DNA of 64,000 nt, taken from assembly GCA_029531795.1 (NCBI GenBank), contig JAPEIS010000004.1:620001-684000 (forward strand). Reading direction: 5' to 3'. Under the pieces are notes generated by a model. The model had not been told where the DNA came from, did not search any database, and worked only from the letters and a program-made list of their open reading frames with translations. Below, one piece after another: positions 33,079 through 45,164 of this stretch (its first letter is position 1; each line of letters opens with the position of its first letter). Origin of the DNA: Sclerotinia nivalis. Taxonomy: Eukaryota > Ascomycota > Leotiomycetes > Helotiales > Sclerotiniaceae. Position numbers and translations under genes: made by a program.

Positions 33079-33688
33079 ATGATTTATTTCTTGTTGACGG
33101 ACTTTTGTGTTATAAAGGATGGGTGACAGTGGTGGAACACGGGCTTGGAGATCTATGAATGATGAATATGTTTGGTCGAGGTCTTCGGATTCTAAATGAT
33201 AGAACTACTGTGACACGGTTCAATTATCCTTAGAATCTATAACTAGAGAGTGAAAGGTCGATAACTCCGAAGGGGTTATATATATTAGTTACAGATACGT
33301 GATCGATCGGCTTACATAATCTTCGAACCGTGATAACTACCAAGTTAACTGAGTTTTTACGGTAATTTAAAAGAAGGTGTGTGCTTGTTTGGGCTCAGTC
33401 AATACCTTCCTCGTACAGATGGATTCATGAGCAGTTTAAAAAACTAGTGTTGGAATTTCGTCTTGCCTCGAAAACAGATGTTGCACTTACAACATTTAAT
33501 CTAACATACAATACAAGTATTTTGAAGACCGTTCTTTAGTACTTTGTTGTGTCTGGTGGGGCTGACATAAGCCGCATAGTTTGTGTGCCGTCCGAAAAAT
33601 GTCCGCTTGAAAATCCTTCTCCTCCGCCCCGATGTCCCGCTATACTTTATAACAAAGATTATGATCCTTTAAACAAAGCAAAATATCA
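33079..33688. other. Spacer, likely divergent promoter region
   Basis: AT-rich region upstream of the minus-strand gene and of the tRNA-Lys gene. No convincing coding frame or repeat. Confidence 0.35.
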
Positions 33689-33783
33689 ACCCGGTTGGCA
33701 CAATTGGTTAGCGCGTGGGCCTTTTAAGCCATTATCTGGCATGTGAAAGCCCAAGGCTGAGAGTTCGAGCCTCTCATCGGGTG
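33689..33783 (+). tRNA. tRNA-Lys(UUU) with intron
   Basis: Acceptor stem ACCCGGT (33689-33695) pairs with ATCGGGT (33776-33782, one G-U), then discriminator G. Anticodon stem TGGGC/GCCCA, loop CTTTTAA with anticodon TTT; an intron of about 20 bases (ATTATCTGGCATGTG region) sits just after base 37. T arm GAGAG-TTCGAGC-CTCTC is perfect. The D stem has an A12-C23 mismatch (GCAC against GCGC), where most copies of this type have GCGC. A T-run follows at about 33814. Confidence 0.88.
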
Positions 33784-34089
33784 GCTAAAGCACATCTTTG
33801 CCATTTTTGGTGCTTTTTTTTGCTCTTTCATTTTCACTTACACATGACTTCAGCACGCACCTTTGCAGCTGTGATTTCGGTTATTTTTTAGTACAGAAGT
33901 AGTCCAAGACCTTCTCCACACTTTTCTTTTGTTCTTCAAAAGTTTCCTGAGAATCCCACTCGGAACTCCACTAACAAGAACTAATCATCCGCTAATCGTC
34001 AAATTTTTTGCAGAGCTTTTCTCTACATCTGTCTGTGCTATAAATCCTCAAAAAAAAAGATGCGTCTACATCAATAATCAAGAAAGCTT

Positions 34090-34189
34090 GCCCGGCTAGC
34101 TCAATCGGTAGAGCGTGTGACTCTTATGATTCAATATCTATGAGTTCTTCTGAAATCACAAGGTTGGGGGTTCGACCCCCCGTTGGGCT
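34090..34189 (+). tRNA. tRNA-Lys(CUU) with intron
   Basis: Acceptor GCCCGGC (34090-34096) pairs with GTTGGGC (34182-34188, two G-U), then discriminator T. D stem GCTC/GAGC is perfect. Anticodon stem TGTGA/TCACA with loop CTCTTAT, anticodon CTT; an intron of about 27 bases follows the anticodon. The T arm is GGGGG, TTCGA, then only six C, so a five-pair stem leaves a six-base loop, one short of normal. The pol III terminator is likely the T-run near 34211. Confidence 0.87.
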
Positions 34190-34596
34190 CAATTCCCTTC
34201 AATAGAAATCTCTTTTTTGATGCTCCCATTAGTGCTCTTTTTTAGTATCTTTTGAAACCCCGAGGAGCAGAAAGAGTAGCTCCCAATGTCAGCAGCCCAG
34301 GGTGCTTCAGCAAGAAAATGTTTCGAAGCCCTTCTCAACCCTTAACTTAAGTCCAACAACAGAGTACCGTTGCTCACATCACGGTTCCTGGTGGGGTGCT
34401 TCCACACTCTACCAGCTTAAAAGACCCACGCTCAGCCAATTGTGCTGCAAATCGGGCTTGTGTTTGCTCTGTTTGATATCTGGCGGAGCATGGCGGGGCC
34501 TTCCCCGCCCTTCTCAAAAATTCCCACCTAGGAACTCAAAAGGGTGCAAAACTCACCCGAGGTCCACCAAATAAAAATCACCAAAAAGGATTTTAG
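34190..34596. other. Spacer between tRNA genes
   Basis: No gene. A 90-codon frame at 34302-34574 is Cys/Ser-rich and without family features, so it is not annotated. Confidence 0.35.
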
Positions 34597-34683
34597 TCTC
34601 TCAGGCGCGAGTCGAACGCGCGACATCCAGATTACAATGTACAATTACAGTCTGACGTCATAAACCAACTAGACGACCGAGAG
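34597..34683 (-). tRNA. tRNA-Tyr(GUA) with intron
   Basis: On the minus strand CTCTCGG (34683-34677) pairs with CTGAGAG (34604-34598, one G-U), then discriminator A. The D arm holds AGTTGGTTTA as in other fungal tRNA-Tyr genes. Anticodon loop CTGTAAT with anticodon GTA; a short intron of about 12 bases (TTGTACATTGTA) follows. T arm GCGCG-TTCGACT-CGCGC is perfect. Confidence 0.9.
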
Positions 34684-36015
34684 TGTTTTCGAGTTATGGC
34701 TCGAATGGTCACAGTTTGTTGTGTTTGTTAGCTCAGGGGTTGAAGTTTAAAAATATGTAGGTGTATGAAAATATCGTGGGGCTGTGGGGTGGAGTTTTCT
34801 CCAAAGAAAATACGCGTGGAGTCGAACATTGCGAGAGTTGGGGTCGAGCAATTAAAGTAAGGCTGGTAGTGGAATCAAGCATTCAACTTTTATGTTACAA
34901 TGGTCAAGTGGCCCCTTTTTCTTACTTAATGGTCCTGTCATCTACTCATTCAACTTGTATTGGCCCATTCTTCGGTAGACGAGAATCATCCCTCAAAATT
35001 AATAAGACTTCTACTCCGAAATGCGTTGCTCTCGTTCAAGTAGTCTTTACGTGCGAGGGGAGCCGCCCAGTATGACAGTCTCTTTGAAGTTAATTTCTTG
35101 ATAGATCTTAATGTATGTATATCTTCAAGAGTCAAGAAAGATTGAGCAAGTTTGAAACTAAAATGAATTCAACCTCTTGATCCATTGAAACTGCAAAATC
35201 CTATGAGCATCTAGATCAGGTGAATTTCCCAACCCGGCGAATTTCCCGAAAAAGGGTTTGGAATGGGGATCGGGATCCTGTAAAGAATCCCGCAGACCTC
35301 ACACGACGGAACAAACAGCTCGAATCATCGCATGCGAAAGGAGCGCAGCTCAGTCCTTAGGGTTTAGACCAAAGACATGACTAAACCCATCTCAGGACGG
35401 AAAGTGTATTATTTTGAATATAATCAAGTTTATCTATGGTCCCTTGAGACGAAAGAGTGGAATGTTTGAGAGTACAAGTAAGAGATTATGGGTACATTGG
35501 TCATTTAGACGAAATGGGTTTATAAGTGTTGGAAGGGCAATCAAGCATATATTATTGTGTGTCTAATATTCTATAGTCAAGCTAGAAGATATAGAGGACC
35601 AGTACGGAAGCCTAGTACTAGTGTATCACGTGTTCTAACAATAAGAATAAGGCTGTTTGGAGCTTGATGGATAGCGTGTGCAAGCAAGGAAGGATTTGGT
35701 TTTGGCAGTGTTGGGTGCGGGACTGTAGGTTTACGTGGAATTATGGAATTACAGAGAGATTTTGCCTCATTGGTTGCATGGACTCAGTTTTGGTTTCGAC
35801 TGTTTCATGTTTGCAGATAGATTGGTGAATGGATTAAAAGCGAGTCACATGTCACATAGATTGTTGAAGTTGTAAAAAAGACTGAATTTATTCGCTAGGA
35901 TTACAAATGTAATCAATGTAACTGATACCTCGACATCGCTTCTAGCTCGAGAATCCACCTTCGATAATACCGCTAACTCTCGAACGGACAATGAAATATA
36001 GAACAGAACCAATGT
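34684..36015. other. Intergenic region
   Basis: No recognisable gene or transposon. Short frames (for example 34761-35075) lack domains and codon support. Base composition is ordinary, so this is not a RIP block. Confidence 0.35.
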
Positions 36016-36555
36016 TCACCACCTGTTGCTTATCGGCTCGGTAGCTCCTTTACGACTCCAACGATAGAGACCGATAATAGACGTAGGGACCACATCCCGA
36101 TAATATCGCCAGTTGAGCCCATTGTGATACATCGAGATATCTAAGTCGTGGCGAAAAATAAGAACCCCAAGAGTTTCCGACCAGCGTCCTGTCGTTGCTG
36201 CTGCCAAGGTCCTATTTCCCTGATCTCGAAACCTCACGACCACCTCCGTCATTTGCAAGAACTCTTCACGTGAAGGCATCGGTGCGTTGCAGGGGAAAAC
36301 CAAATGTGTGGGTATGAGGTTAGCGTTTCGACGACTCCCGTTCAGTGTATATTCAGGACTGTTTGGGTGTATAGCCTCGAATCCCACCTTATCATAATTC
36401 ATGGGGTTCCAGCTTTGTACCTGCTCGAGAGGTTGGAGAGCATTGAAGAATGCAGATGGCATATTGGAGCATCTAGTAGCTTGTCGAAAGAATTTGCTGA
36501 GAAGCAATACGTCGCAGGATTCGCTGTCGCATACAAACATGGCTAAAAGGAGCAT
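36016..36555 (-). CDS. Hypothetical protein, 179 residues
   Basis: A single open frame from ATG 36555. The start (LLLAMFVCDSE) has a short hydrophobic patch that could be a weak signal peptide, with Cys residues at about 9, 14 and 29, and one more near 109. The body has an Arg/Trp-rich C-terminal third (VVRFRDQGNRTL, GLNWRYYRDVVP, LYRWSRKGA). Codon usage looks coding and the opposite-strand frames are shorter. No family recognised; a small secreted protein is one possibility, a last exon of a larger gene another. Confidence 0.4.
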   Translation of the reverse strand: MLLLAMFVCDSESCDVLLLSKFFRQATRCSNMPSAFFNALQPLEQVQSWNPMNYDKVGFEAIHPNSPEYTLNGSRRNANLIPTHLVFPCNAPMPSREEFLQMTEVVVRFRDQGNRTLAAATTGRWSETLGVLIFRHDLDISMYHNGLNWRYYRDVVPTSIIGLYRWSRKGATEPISNRW

Positions 36556-38279
36556 TAGCAGGGAGATTTTGGACTTGTTCGGATTGAAAGACCTTTGTTG
36601 GATTTAACTCCATTTGTTGGGAAGAGACAAGCCATTCTTGGTATCAGAATCTGATAGACTGATAGTTGCTATAGTACAGTGGTTATGAGTGAATATCATG
36701 TCTAGAGGAAAAGGAATAACCATACTGTTTAAGGCGTAAGATTAGGAAATGAAATTCTGTTGTGTAATGTTGTTATTATCGTTGCTTTGGATATCTTATT
36801 GTGTGGACAGGACTTATAATGCTGACTGGAAACAATGTAAAGAATACAGCGTATGGCTGAAAGGAAGAGATTGACATGAAAATTGGTCGATTTGAACAGG
36901 AAGGTACCATGGCGTAAGCCAAACTGAAATTGAAAAGATGGAAGGACTTTTGGTTATGATGGAGAGGTGAAAAGGAAGGATCATTCGAAACTCAATTGAC
37001 TAAAATCTAAAATCTTGTTTTCCGGTAGGAGAAGAAGTTACCTTCTGGTGAGCATGAAGTTCAGGTTTTCTAATAGTCGGGACGGCAGTTCAACAATAAG
37101 AAGAGATTCCTAATCCTTGGATTCATCTTATATGTTGGATCGATCCAGTGGAATAGTCAAGTAGGATAAAGTATCGAAATATTAAACATTGTGTCAATTG
37201 ACATACTTAATGAGATAATTGAACAATTTCGTGTTGATTTGTAACTTCTTGAACATTGGAAAATCGACGAGTCAAGATACCCATTCTAGGCAGTATATGC
37301 TACAGCAGGTTTTGGTCATGGAACGATCCAGTTCGCCTGAGGAAAAGCATCGGCTCATCATGACCAAAGTTTGAGGTATACACAATGTCTTATTCATGGG
37401 CATGTTTGAGTTTAGAGATACACAGGAAGAGTCACCATGTCATTCGTGCTGCCTGAGTAGTGCCCATATTTTTTTTGAGTTTATGAGTAAACGCAAGATG
37501 CCAGTCATAATTACCATCTTTAAAGGACATAAGGCTCTCAACCATTAAACTATCCTACAACGAGCTGGATTTTTTTACGGTGCCAGAAACGGAGCATGGT
37601 CATCCCTGTACATTGGAAGAGACGTGCAACATAAGTTTTCCATACCAGAAACCACGAATCAACGAAATTTAAAGCCCAATAGACTAGTTTTAGGTCCCGT
37701 TTCCTCTAAATGATAACAACTAAACTTCGATAGCTCACCATTTAACCGACTAGGCCCTTCAACACCCTTGTGCAGACATGCAACAAAAAAATAATTCAAG
37801 AAGCAAATTGTTATGGAAACGATAGCATCAAAAATAATAGCGGGAACTACTTAGAGAGCGAAACTATAGATATGAGAGGGCACTTGCACCCGGGAAGTAG
37901 ATCAGCGAGCAGGTTCAAGCGGCCTTCTCAGCGATTAATTAACATAGCCCGGCAAGAGCCACCCAATAGGTAATCTCGAAGCTAATTGAGTCCATTCAAG
38001 GGTAAACTATCGCCAAAACCAAAAGATCAGATAAAACGGTTAGTGAAAAGACGAAAGGGCCAGCATAGTAGCAAAAACAAGACTCGGCTTAAATTTTGCG
38101 CCAAAGTGCCGTGCATCTTATTGGTTATGATTGAGTAGACATCAAAACGTCAAAAGATGTGAGCAAATCGGCACGTGACGCGGTGAAAATGCATTAAGCG
38201 GCCGCATGACCGCTTCAACCTCGATATTGACTTTCTACTTATTTTCTAAGCAATATCAGTCTCGCCGGCACTCCATAAA
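36556..38279. other. Intergenic region upstream of ATP12
   Basis: No supported gene in about 1.7 kb. The last 200 bases hold the likely ATP12 promoter, with CACGTGAC at about 38173 (an E-box-type CACGTG core). A tRNA-like stretch near 37525-37560 does not fold into a full cloverleaf. Confidence 0.4.
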
Positions 38280-39472
38280 ATGAAGCGCATCAGTCAATTA
38301 CCGGTGGTGAATGGCCTGAAAGGTCTACGAGTATACCAATGTCAAACCGTAGCTCCATTGAGCCAAAGATGTATACACACAACGCCACCATCGCCCGCAA
38401 CAGTTGCACCTGCGGCATTCACGGCATCTGGGCCACCGCCAGCTGCACCAACTCCCAGCACCGAGCATCTTGATATCCGGGTTGCCAGGAAGAGGAAGCA
38501 AGCAGAGCTACTCAAAAGGGGTCAAGATATGAGGGCTGTAGCTAGTGGGAAAGGTGGCGGAACAGCAAAATCGAAGAGGTTCTGGAAGGATGTGAATATA
38601 CAGCATACGGAAGGTAATATCTGCCAAATTTCTATTTCTCCTTGAGAACGAATTCGCTAATCACTGTTACAAATGCAGAGGGATTGCAGATATTCCTCGA
38701 CAAACGAGCTCTTCGACGACCTTCCAAAGAAATTCTCACAATACCACATCATAAACCACATTTGGCATCTGCGATTGCCCTCGAATGGGATCTCCTCGTA
38801 TCAGCACAACAAGCTTTGAAAACCCACCTTATACCAATGACATCTCTCATGAACCGCGCTCTCGACATAGTGGATGAAGAAAAAGAAGGGAATGATACGA
38901 TAAGAAATAATATTGTTACAACTGTGATGCGATATCTCGATACGGATTCACTCTTATGTTGGGCACCTGAAGCACCTGAAGATCCACCAGGATATGAAAC
39001 TCATGTCGATAGAGTCGAAAATTTGCGAAGCATTCAGAGGAGGTCTGCAGAACCTATAATCCAATTCTTGTCTGAGAAGGTATGGCCTGGGGTGGAACTT
39101 ATACCGGTTTTGGATGCGGATAGTATTGTACCTAAGAGTCAACCACAAATGACTAAGGATATAATAAGAGGATGGGTTTCTGGATTACCTGCTTTTGAGC
39201 TTGCGGGGTTGGAAAGGGGTGTATTGGCTGGAAAAGGTCTACTTGGAGCTGCACGATTATTAGTTGAATGGAGTATTGAATTGGCCCATTTACGAGATGA
39301 TACTGCGGAAAAGACATTCGGCGTAGAAGAGGCAGCCAAAGCTGCAAGCTTGGAGGTGGATTGGCAGACTGGTATGTGGGGAGCTGTGGAGGATACACAT
39401 GATGTTGAGAGAGAAGATATCAGGAGGCAACTGGGAAGTGTAGTATTACTTGTATCTGGGGAAAGGAAATAG
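38280..39472 (+). CDS. ATP12: Mitochondrial F1-ATPase assembly chaperone Atp12
   Basis: Exons 38280-38613 and 38679-39472 (intron of 65 bases with GCTAATC branch-like sequence) give about 375 residues. Atp12 binds the F1 alpha subunit in the mitochondrial matrix and helps assemble ATP synthase. The N-terminus is basic and rich in Ser/Thr/Pro with HTTPPSP near residue 35, a likely presequence. Family features: KSKRFWKDVNI, then EGLQIFLDKRALRRPSKE spanning the intron, LASAIALEWDLL, IPMTSLMNRALDIVDEE, YLDTDSLLCWAPE, ARLLVEWSIELAHLRDD. The C-terminus ends with a QTGMWGAVEDTHDVE block. It converges with the OSH1-like gene across a 1.7 kb gap. Confidence 0.95.
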
Positions 39473-40203
39473 GCAACTTGTACCGTGGCCGTCAGAGGTG
39501 ATATACCATGTTAATGATCGAGTTATGATCAAGTAAAGATTCAAAGTTCAACCTCGCACTTATATTACTGGTCATATGAAAGAAGTGAACCCTTCTCAGA
39601 CGGCTTCGGTACAGTTATAAATGAAAACCGAGACGGTTGGCACTTGTTATTGATCCTCCCACCATAAAACCTTTTTGATTCTTCATGTTGATGCGATCGT
39701 TCACTTCATGACAGGTGTATGTCTGATAAACACAGAGATGATATGAAGCAGCACTCTACTGCCGGGGCCTTAACCTTGAATTTGAGAAAATCCCCAATCT
39801 CAATGGTTAAGAATCCGATGACATGCTACTTGGGTATCTAGCGAATCTCGGATTTGGAAAGATGATTCGAGTTGGCACAGTAAAGGGGTAATCCATTTGA
39901 CTTCATTATTTACTTAAAATAGTTTTTGATGTCCACCAGGCACTCGATACAATCAGACCCAGATCCCGCACAGTCTTTGACTCTCTGCTATTAAGCATCA
40001 ATCCAAACATCCCAAAGCCCGTAATTAATTAAGGAACATTGTAAAGGACAATCAAACCCATCAAAGGATTTGTCTTTGGATCGCACAACTTCAATCCTCA
40101 GCTTTCCAGCACATTACAGAACAATCACCATCCCAAAACTCATACATTTAGAAAGTCCACATAGAGTAAAGCTAGGTATCTCGATAATATACTGTAACCA
40201 TTG

Positions 40204-40490
40204 ATGGAAAGAAGACCTCGGATTCATTCAGATTCTACAATCTCGAAAAACCGTGGCAAATCTGCTTCATACTTGATTATTCCCATTCCCACCATTCTAG
40301 CAGGTATCAAGTAAGTGATGATATCTTCACCATTTCTTAATTTTCTTCCTTGATTTATTCTTTTCGTTCTTCTCAAGTAACAATTGCAAGCCTATACATT
40401 CATCTCATCAAAGTCACTCATCTTACATCTCTCGTTCCTCCCTTCTCCTCCCTTCTCCTCCCTTCCCCTCCCTTCCCCAACTACACATAA
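40204..40490 (+). CDS. Candidate small two-exon gene
   Basis: Weak candidate. ATG 40204 opens a frame, ERRPRIHSDSTISKNRG then YLIIPIPTILAGI, up to a consensus donor GTAAGT at 40311. An acceptor (TTGCAAG) at 40390 gives an 80-base intron and keeps a frame of 33 more codons, ending TAA 40488-40490. The product would be about 68 residues with a hydrophobic centre. Its second exon is mostly Pro/Leu/Ser encoded by a CT-rich repeat, which weakens the case; it may be a leader region instead. Confidence 0.25.
40436..40478 (+). repeat. CCCTTCTCCT-type pyrimidine microsatellite
   Basis: About four imperfect copies of TCCTCCCTTC/TCCCCTCCCT in a row, all pyrimidine on the plus strand. Such tracts are common in fungal promoters and 5' leaders. 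Confidence 0.6.
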
Positions 40491-41217
40491 ACAAAATCTC
40501 CCCTTCCAAATCCCAACAAACCCCAAAAAGATACAATCCCAAAATCCTCCACTGGGACAAGTCGATCTTCGCCTACGACTCAATCTACCGCCACCACCGT
40601 CAACATCATTACAATCCGCACCATCTCTGCCTCCGGTTGCACCCCAATCTTAAAACTTTACACTACCAGTATTCCCTTAAATTACTCCTATGCATCAGGT
40701 TAGTTAGCAAGATACCCCTTAATCAGCCAAATCTAGACCAACACCCAAGCTATCCATTCGAGCAGCCAAACATATCTAGCTGTAATCTAGGCGGTGGATC
40801 ATATTGGCGAGTTAAACATGTACGTAGTCTAGAGTATGTTGCGTGAGAACATGACAATTTCCTAGATCCGTTTAGACAACGAAAAGCTAAAAGGATACGC
40901 TAGGCGAAAATTCCACGCGTTAGGCTTAAATTTAGCTCGTCTTTTCCGCTGCACATCCCTTTTTTCACATATGCCAAAACTTCTCGACTTCGTTCGAATG
41001 ATATACATTATCTATGTTGACTGACTGACAGCCCGTTAACTACTATCTACTAGATTATTCATGTATGTATGTATTTTCTTGTGTATCGTTGCGTCTCATA
41101 ATAAGCCACCCAACTTATCGCTAAAAAGTTTGGGTCGACAAAAGGAAATGCTATGGAAGAAGATTTATACTTTACATTTGTATATCCTACACTCCTTTTC
41201 TACCGTTCTATTCACGA

Positions 41218-44200
41218 TCACTCTTCTTCTTTTACATCAAAAAAGATATCTTCAACACCTACCCATGCTTCTCCAGTAGGAGCCTTCTCTCGCTCATTCC
41301 AATATCTGTTATTGAAAGCCCAGTATTCCTCTCCAGTGATTGGACATTTCGATTTCTCGAACCATTGAGGAACGAAAGCCTCGCCACGCCTTTCACGTTC
41401 TTGACGTCTGGCACGTTGTTTCTCTTCGAGACGATTCTTCTCCGTGGCAGCCAAATCGTACTCGCCATCCTCCATAGCACGCTGATCGGGTCGTAATCGA
41501 GAGTCTGTGGGTGGCAACCAGGGGCGAAGGTTATCGTTTATGTCGTTGAAAGTGAGAACGAAAGGAGTCAGATTGAACGGAATTCCAATTGGTCGTGGAT
41601 TAGCTTCCCAAACCAGAAATGCTTGACTTGGGTCATTTACACTCCCTTGGCGGTGAGAAGGGTCAGATTTTGGTTCTTCAACAGTTGCCTCATAGCCAGG
41701 CGTGAAACGGGCATAAATTTTGCTGTTCCAGCGACCACCAAGACTGAATCGAGTTTGACCGTTTGCATCGTTAACTCTACCAGTAATATGATAAGCGCTG
41801 GAAGCTTTCCAACCTCTAGCCTTGAATTCAACGTTGCACACTTCACCCGTCGTCCAGTTCTTAATCTCCATAGGTCCATAGTTATCAACTACGGGGTTAC
41901 CAGTGATGATACCAATAACGGAAGAGGTTACCTTTTTCCAGGTATATAACTCTTCTGGACCACCGGCCGTTGGCCGAAGTTTGAGAAACCAAGTGCCAAG
42001 AGGGTTAATATCGAAAGACTTGCCATAGAATTTGGACTTCACAGCCGATTCTCCATAATAAGTCCATTTCGGAGACTCAGCCCACGCAGCACCAACTGGT
42101 GGATGATGACTGACTTGCTCGATAAAGAACCGATAATTCTTGTCCGGACGAACGTATTCGAAGGTTTCGCCGAGGAGAGGATTAAAAGGTTTTGCTACTC
42201 TATCGATAGTTGATGCATACTCACTTGAGGCAAATGCTGCAACATATACCATACGCTCGATTGAATCCGCTCGATCAGCTGCAACATCCAAAAGATCTGC
42301 GTATTCCATATCTTCACCGCATCGATAGAGTAATGATGTAGGTTCATTAAAGGACACAGGAAGCGTCATCTTTGTCATGTCCTTGCCAATCATAGACTTG
42401 AGAATACCCTTAAAAAGTGTTAGTGATTACAAGATAAATTGGGTTCAAGCACATACCCATAGAGAAATCTTTGGTCGATCGTCAGCATCCATCTTTAGAC
42501 GAGTCCGTATGCCATTTTCATATCCCTTGAAAGCAGAACTAATGTCCAGTCCATCCACTTTGACGAGTTGAGTCTCTTTTTCTTCCTCGACTTCACCTAC
42601 GGCAGGGTATGAAGTTGGTAGAACTTTGACCACCTCTACTTGTCCAGCATCAACAGCATCAAAAAATTCAGCATCATCGTCGGAGTCTATATCAGAAATA
42701 TCAGGGATGCCTTCAACAATCGATTTCTGTCGCAGTGAGCTTTTACTAGTCGGTACATGTCTCAAAGGAGCGGTGCCGTCATCATTGAGAGAAACATCAT
42801 CAAGAGCTTCGGTTATTTCGGCCTTCGTTGATAGTTCACCTCTACTATCAGGTCTAGATGCCGTTCGAGTCACTTCACGAAGTGCTCGCTTTGTCAACTT
42901 TCTCTTTTTTTCCGATTCGCCCATACGAGCCATTAATTCATCTTGTTCACGAGCTACTTGAGCCATGCTTTCTTCCCACATTCGTCGCATGTGCTCTTCT
43001 CGATCAAGACGATGTTGCCAATACGCATCTCTGTCTTTAGAAATTTTCAAAAGATCGCCGACAAGACCCTTGAGATTACGAATGGCCGAATCATAGGTCG
43101 CGGCTGCTTGGCTTGCAACCGGGTCGGAAATGACGAGATTTGGATTTCTGGATTGCTCTACTTGTAACGCGGCATTTACTTGTCCCATGAGTTCGAGTTG
43201 CAGTCGAGCAGATTGAGCCGTAATTTCAAATGCATCCTTGCCTGCCGGCATCTCGTGCTCACTAGAGCCATCGCCATACTCTTCATCGTCATATCCATCC
43301 ACAGGTCCAGTTCCAAAATGGCTTGTTACTCTCCCATCGCCCAGGAAGCTTGGGTTGTATGATCCATAGTTGGTTTCCTCATCATCGCCGACACTACCAG
43401 CATTGCTTGTAAATGCGACTCGAGTACTTGACATTCTGCTGAGGCTAGTCTGAGGCATAAGCCTGCTACCTTGAATGCTCTCACGACGTGAATCTGTGTA
43501 GACAAGGGACGGCTCGTTGATCCCATTGTTGTCGGAGGGCTCCTTTGACCCGTTACTGGATTGGTCTTTCGCCTGTTGTAACAACTCCAACCTCTTGGCC
43601 TCTTGTTTTTCCTCTTCCTTGGCCTGATCTTTCGTCCATTGAATAGAATTATTGAGTGCCCAAAACCACCTTTTAGCCTCAACCTCATGGTTTGCTTTGA
43701 GGTGATATTTGACAGATGACTTTCCAATGATCTCGAACTTGGTTTTCTCCGCGGGATCCATGTTGAGCGTTGCGATGCGCATGTTGATTGCACCACGGCA
43801 AGCGGATCCTGCATCATCCTGGTGTTTGGAATAACTTAGAATGCCATCTTCTAAGGTAAACCAACGTAATTGATAACCCTTGCGATAGTTTGTCCACTTT
43901 TTTAGATAGCCCTGCATCTCCCGACCTTCTTTACCAGCTAGAGCATCTGATGGGTTGGCATTGACTATTCCTTGTTGAGATGCGTTTCCAAGGACAGCTT
44001 TTTCCTGAATTCCACGTTGAGCGGCAACTGCAGCAGGAGACTTTTTCAACATGGCCTTGGTCGCGTCATCTTTTGTAACATCTTGCGGTAATTTTCCTCT
44101 TCGATCGCGGCGGAAAGGATCAGCACCATGTAATAGCAAGACTTGGATGAGTTCGATGTTCTTTTTTCTGGAGGCTTCATGGAGTAAAGTACCACCAGAG

Positions 44201-45164
44201 TGAACCGTGATTGGGTCAGAACTGAATTCTCCACCATTGATGTCCAAGACTGTTTTAACTCGGGATTCCTCCAAAACTTCGCCCAACGACTTATAATCCC
44301 CTCGTGCAACCAGTTCCTGTATTTGTTTGATTTTGGTATCCACGAATATTGAACGAGAGAGCTGTAGCTGCTGGAAAATATCCGGTGACCGAGCAAGGTC
44401 GAGGGGCAGACGGCCAGCATAATTTGGCAAAGAATCGTTGATACCAGGCTGCTCAAGAAGCAAACGCACAATAGGGCCACGACCTAAGCTTGCAGCAAGA
44501 TGAATAGCCGTATTTCCATCACGATCTCTCGCATTGACGTCGATCGTCCCAGCACCATCAGATAACACATACTCGATTACTTGTTGTTCAGCACATTGAA
44601 TAGCTAGATGCAGGATGGTGGTATCTTCAAAATTGGTTGAAACTGTTGCCAAGCTAGAGATGCTCATTCGACTCCCGTCTGACTCACGGATCGCCTTCGA
44701 TATTGCTGCTGTGTCTCCATTCTTTAACGCCTCAAAAATCTTAAATTTTCGTACAGTCTGCTCGATTGACATCGTCTTATCAGGCGACAAAGTAGCTGTC
44801 GTCCGCGGATGGGCGCTGGAAGCTGATCTCATGAGTCCAGCTGCACTCGTCGATTTCTTCGAAGAATGGCCGAGGGGAAGTTGAGATGATGTAGCCGGAA
44901 TCGTGGGTGAGTGTGCCGTAGTTGCAGGGGACATCGGAGCTTGGTATTCTACATTGTCATCATCTTTCCCCTCTCTCCTGCTGCGGAGGAGTGATAAAGC
45001 AGACGATTTACTGCGTTTATGACTAAGAATGATGAGGGTTAGCAGGTTGTCACTGTCCACAACGACATCAAAACATCAAACACCTTGAGGGAGAGGGTAG
45101 CGTTTCCTACGGCAGTATTGAATCTGGGAAACTCTACTTACGTTGACTCTACGGGGTCCGTCAT
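41218..45164 (-). CDS. OSH1: Oxysterol-binding protein with ankyrin, PH and ORD domains (Osh1/Swh1 type)
   Basis: Exons, minus strand: 45164-45142 (23 bases, MTDPVES plus), 45022-42457, 42408-41218; introns of 119 and 48 bases; about 1259 residues. Ankyrin repeats lie at about 100-325 ([42 protein letters not shown]). The PH domain is at about 382-480 ([20 protein letters not shown]), with a Lys/Glu coiled region at about 680-735. An FFAT motif EFFDAVD (about 793-799) sits behind an acidic stretch and binds VAP proteins of the ER. The ORD follows from about 863, with the signature EQVSHHPP (about 960-967), reached over the last junction ([11 protein letters not shown]). Such proteins move sterol and PI4P between ER and Golgi or nucleus-vacuole contacts. 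I chose ATG 45164 because the longer frame has only a GTG start and a good acceptor lies at 45023. Confidence 0.95.

Larger units (their letters stand above)
39473..41217. other. Region between ATP12 and the OSH1-like gene
   Basis: Convergent-gene spacer. It contains the small two-exon candidate at 40204-40490 and a pyrimidine tract. The part from 40500 to 41217 has several frames (for example 40637-40846) without recognised domains, and probably part of the OSH1 3' UTR. Confidence 0.35.

Noticed and set aside
34302..34574. 90-codon frame between tRNA genes
   Set aside because: No start context, domain or splice partner; composition not coding-like.
37525..37565. tRNA-like stretch on the minus strand (AGTTTAATGGTTGAGAG)
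   Set aside because: The D-arm-like motif is there, but no pairing acceptor, anticodon or T arm follows.
42626..42961. Plus-strand frames opposite the OSH1-like gene
   Set aside because: Antisense to a well-supported coding exon, with no domains.
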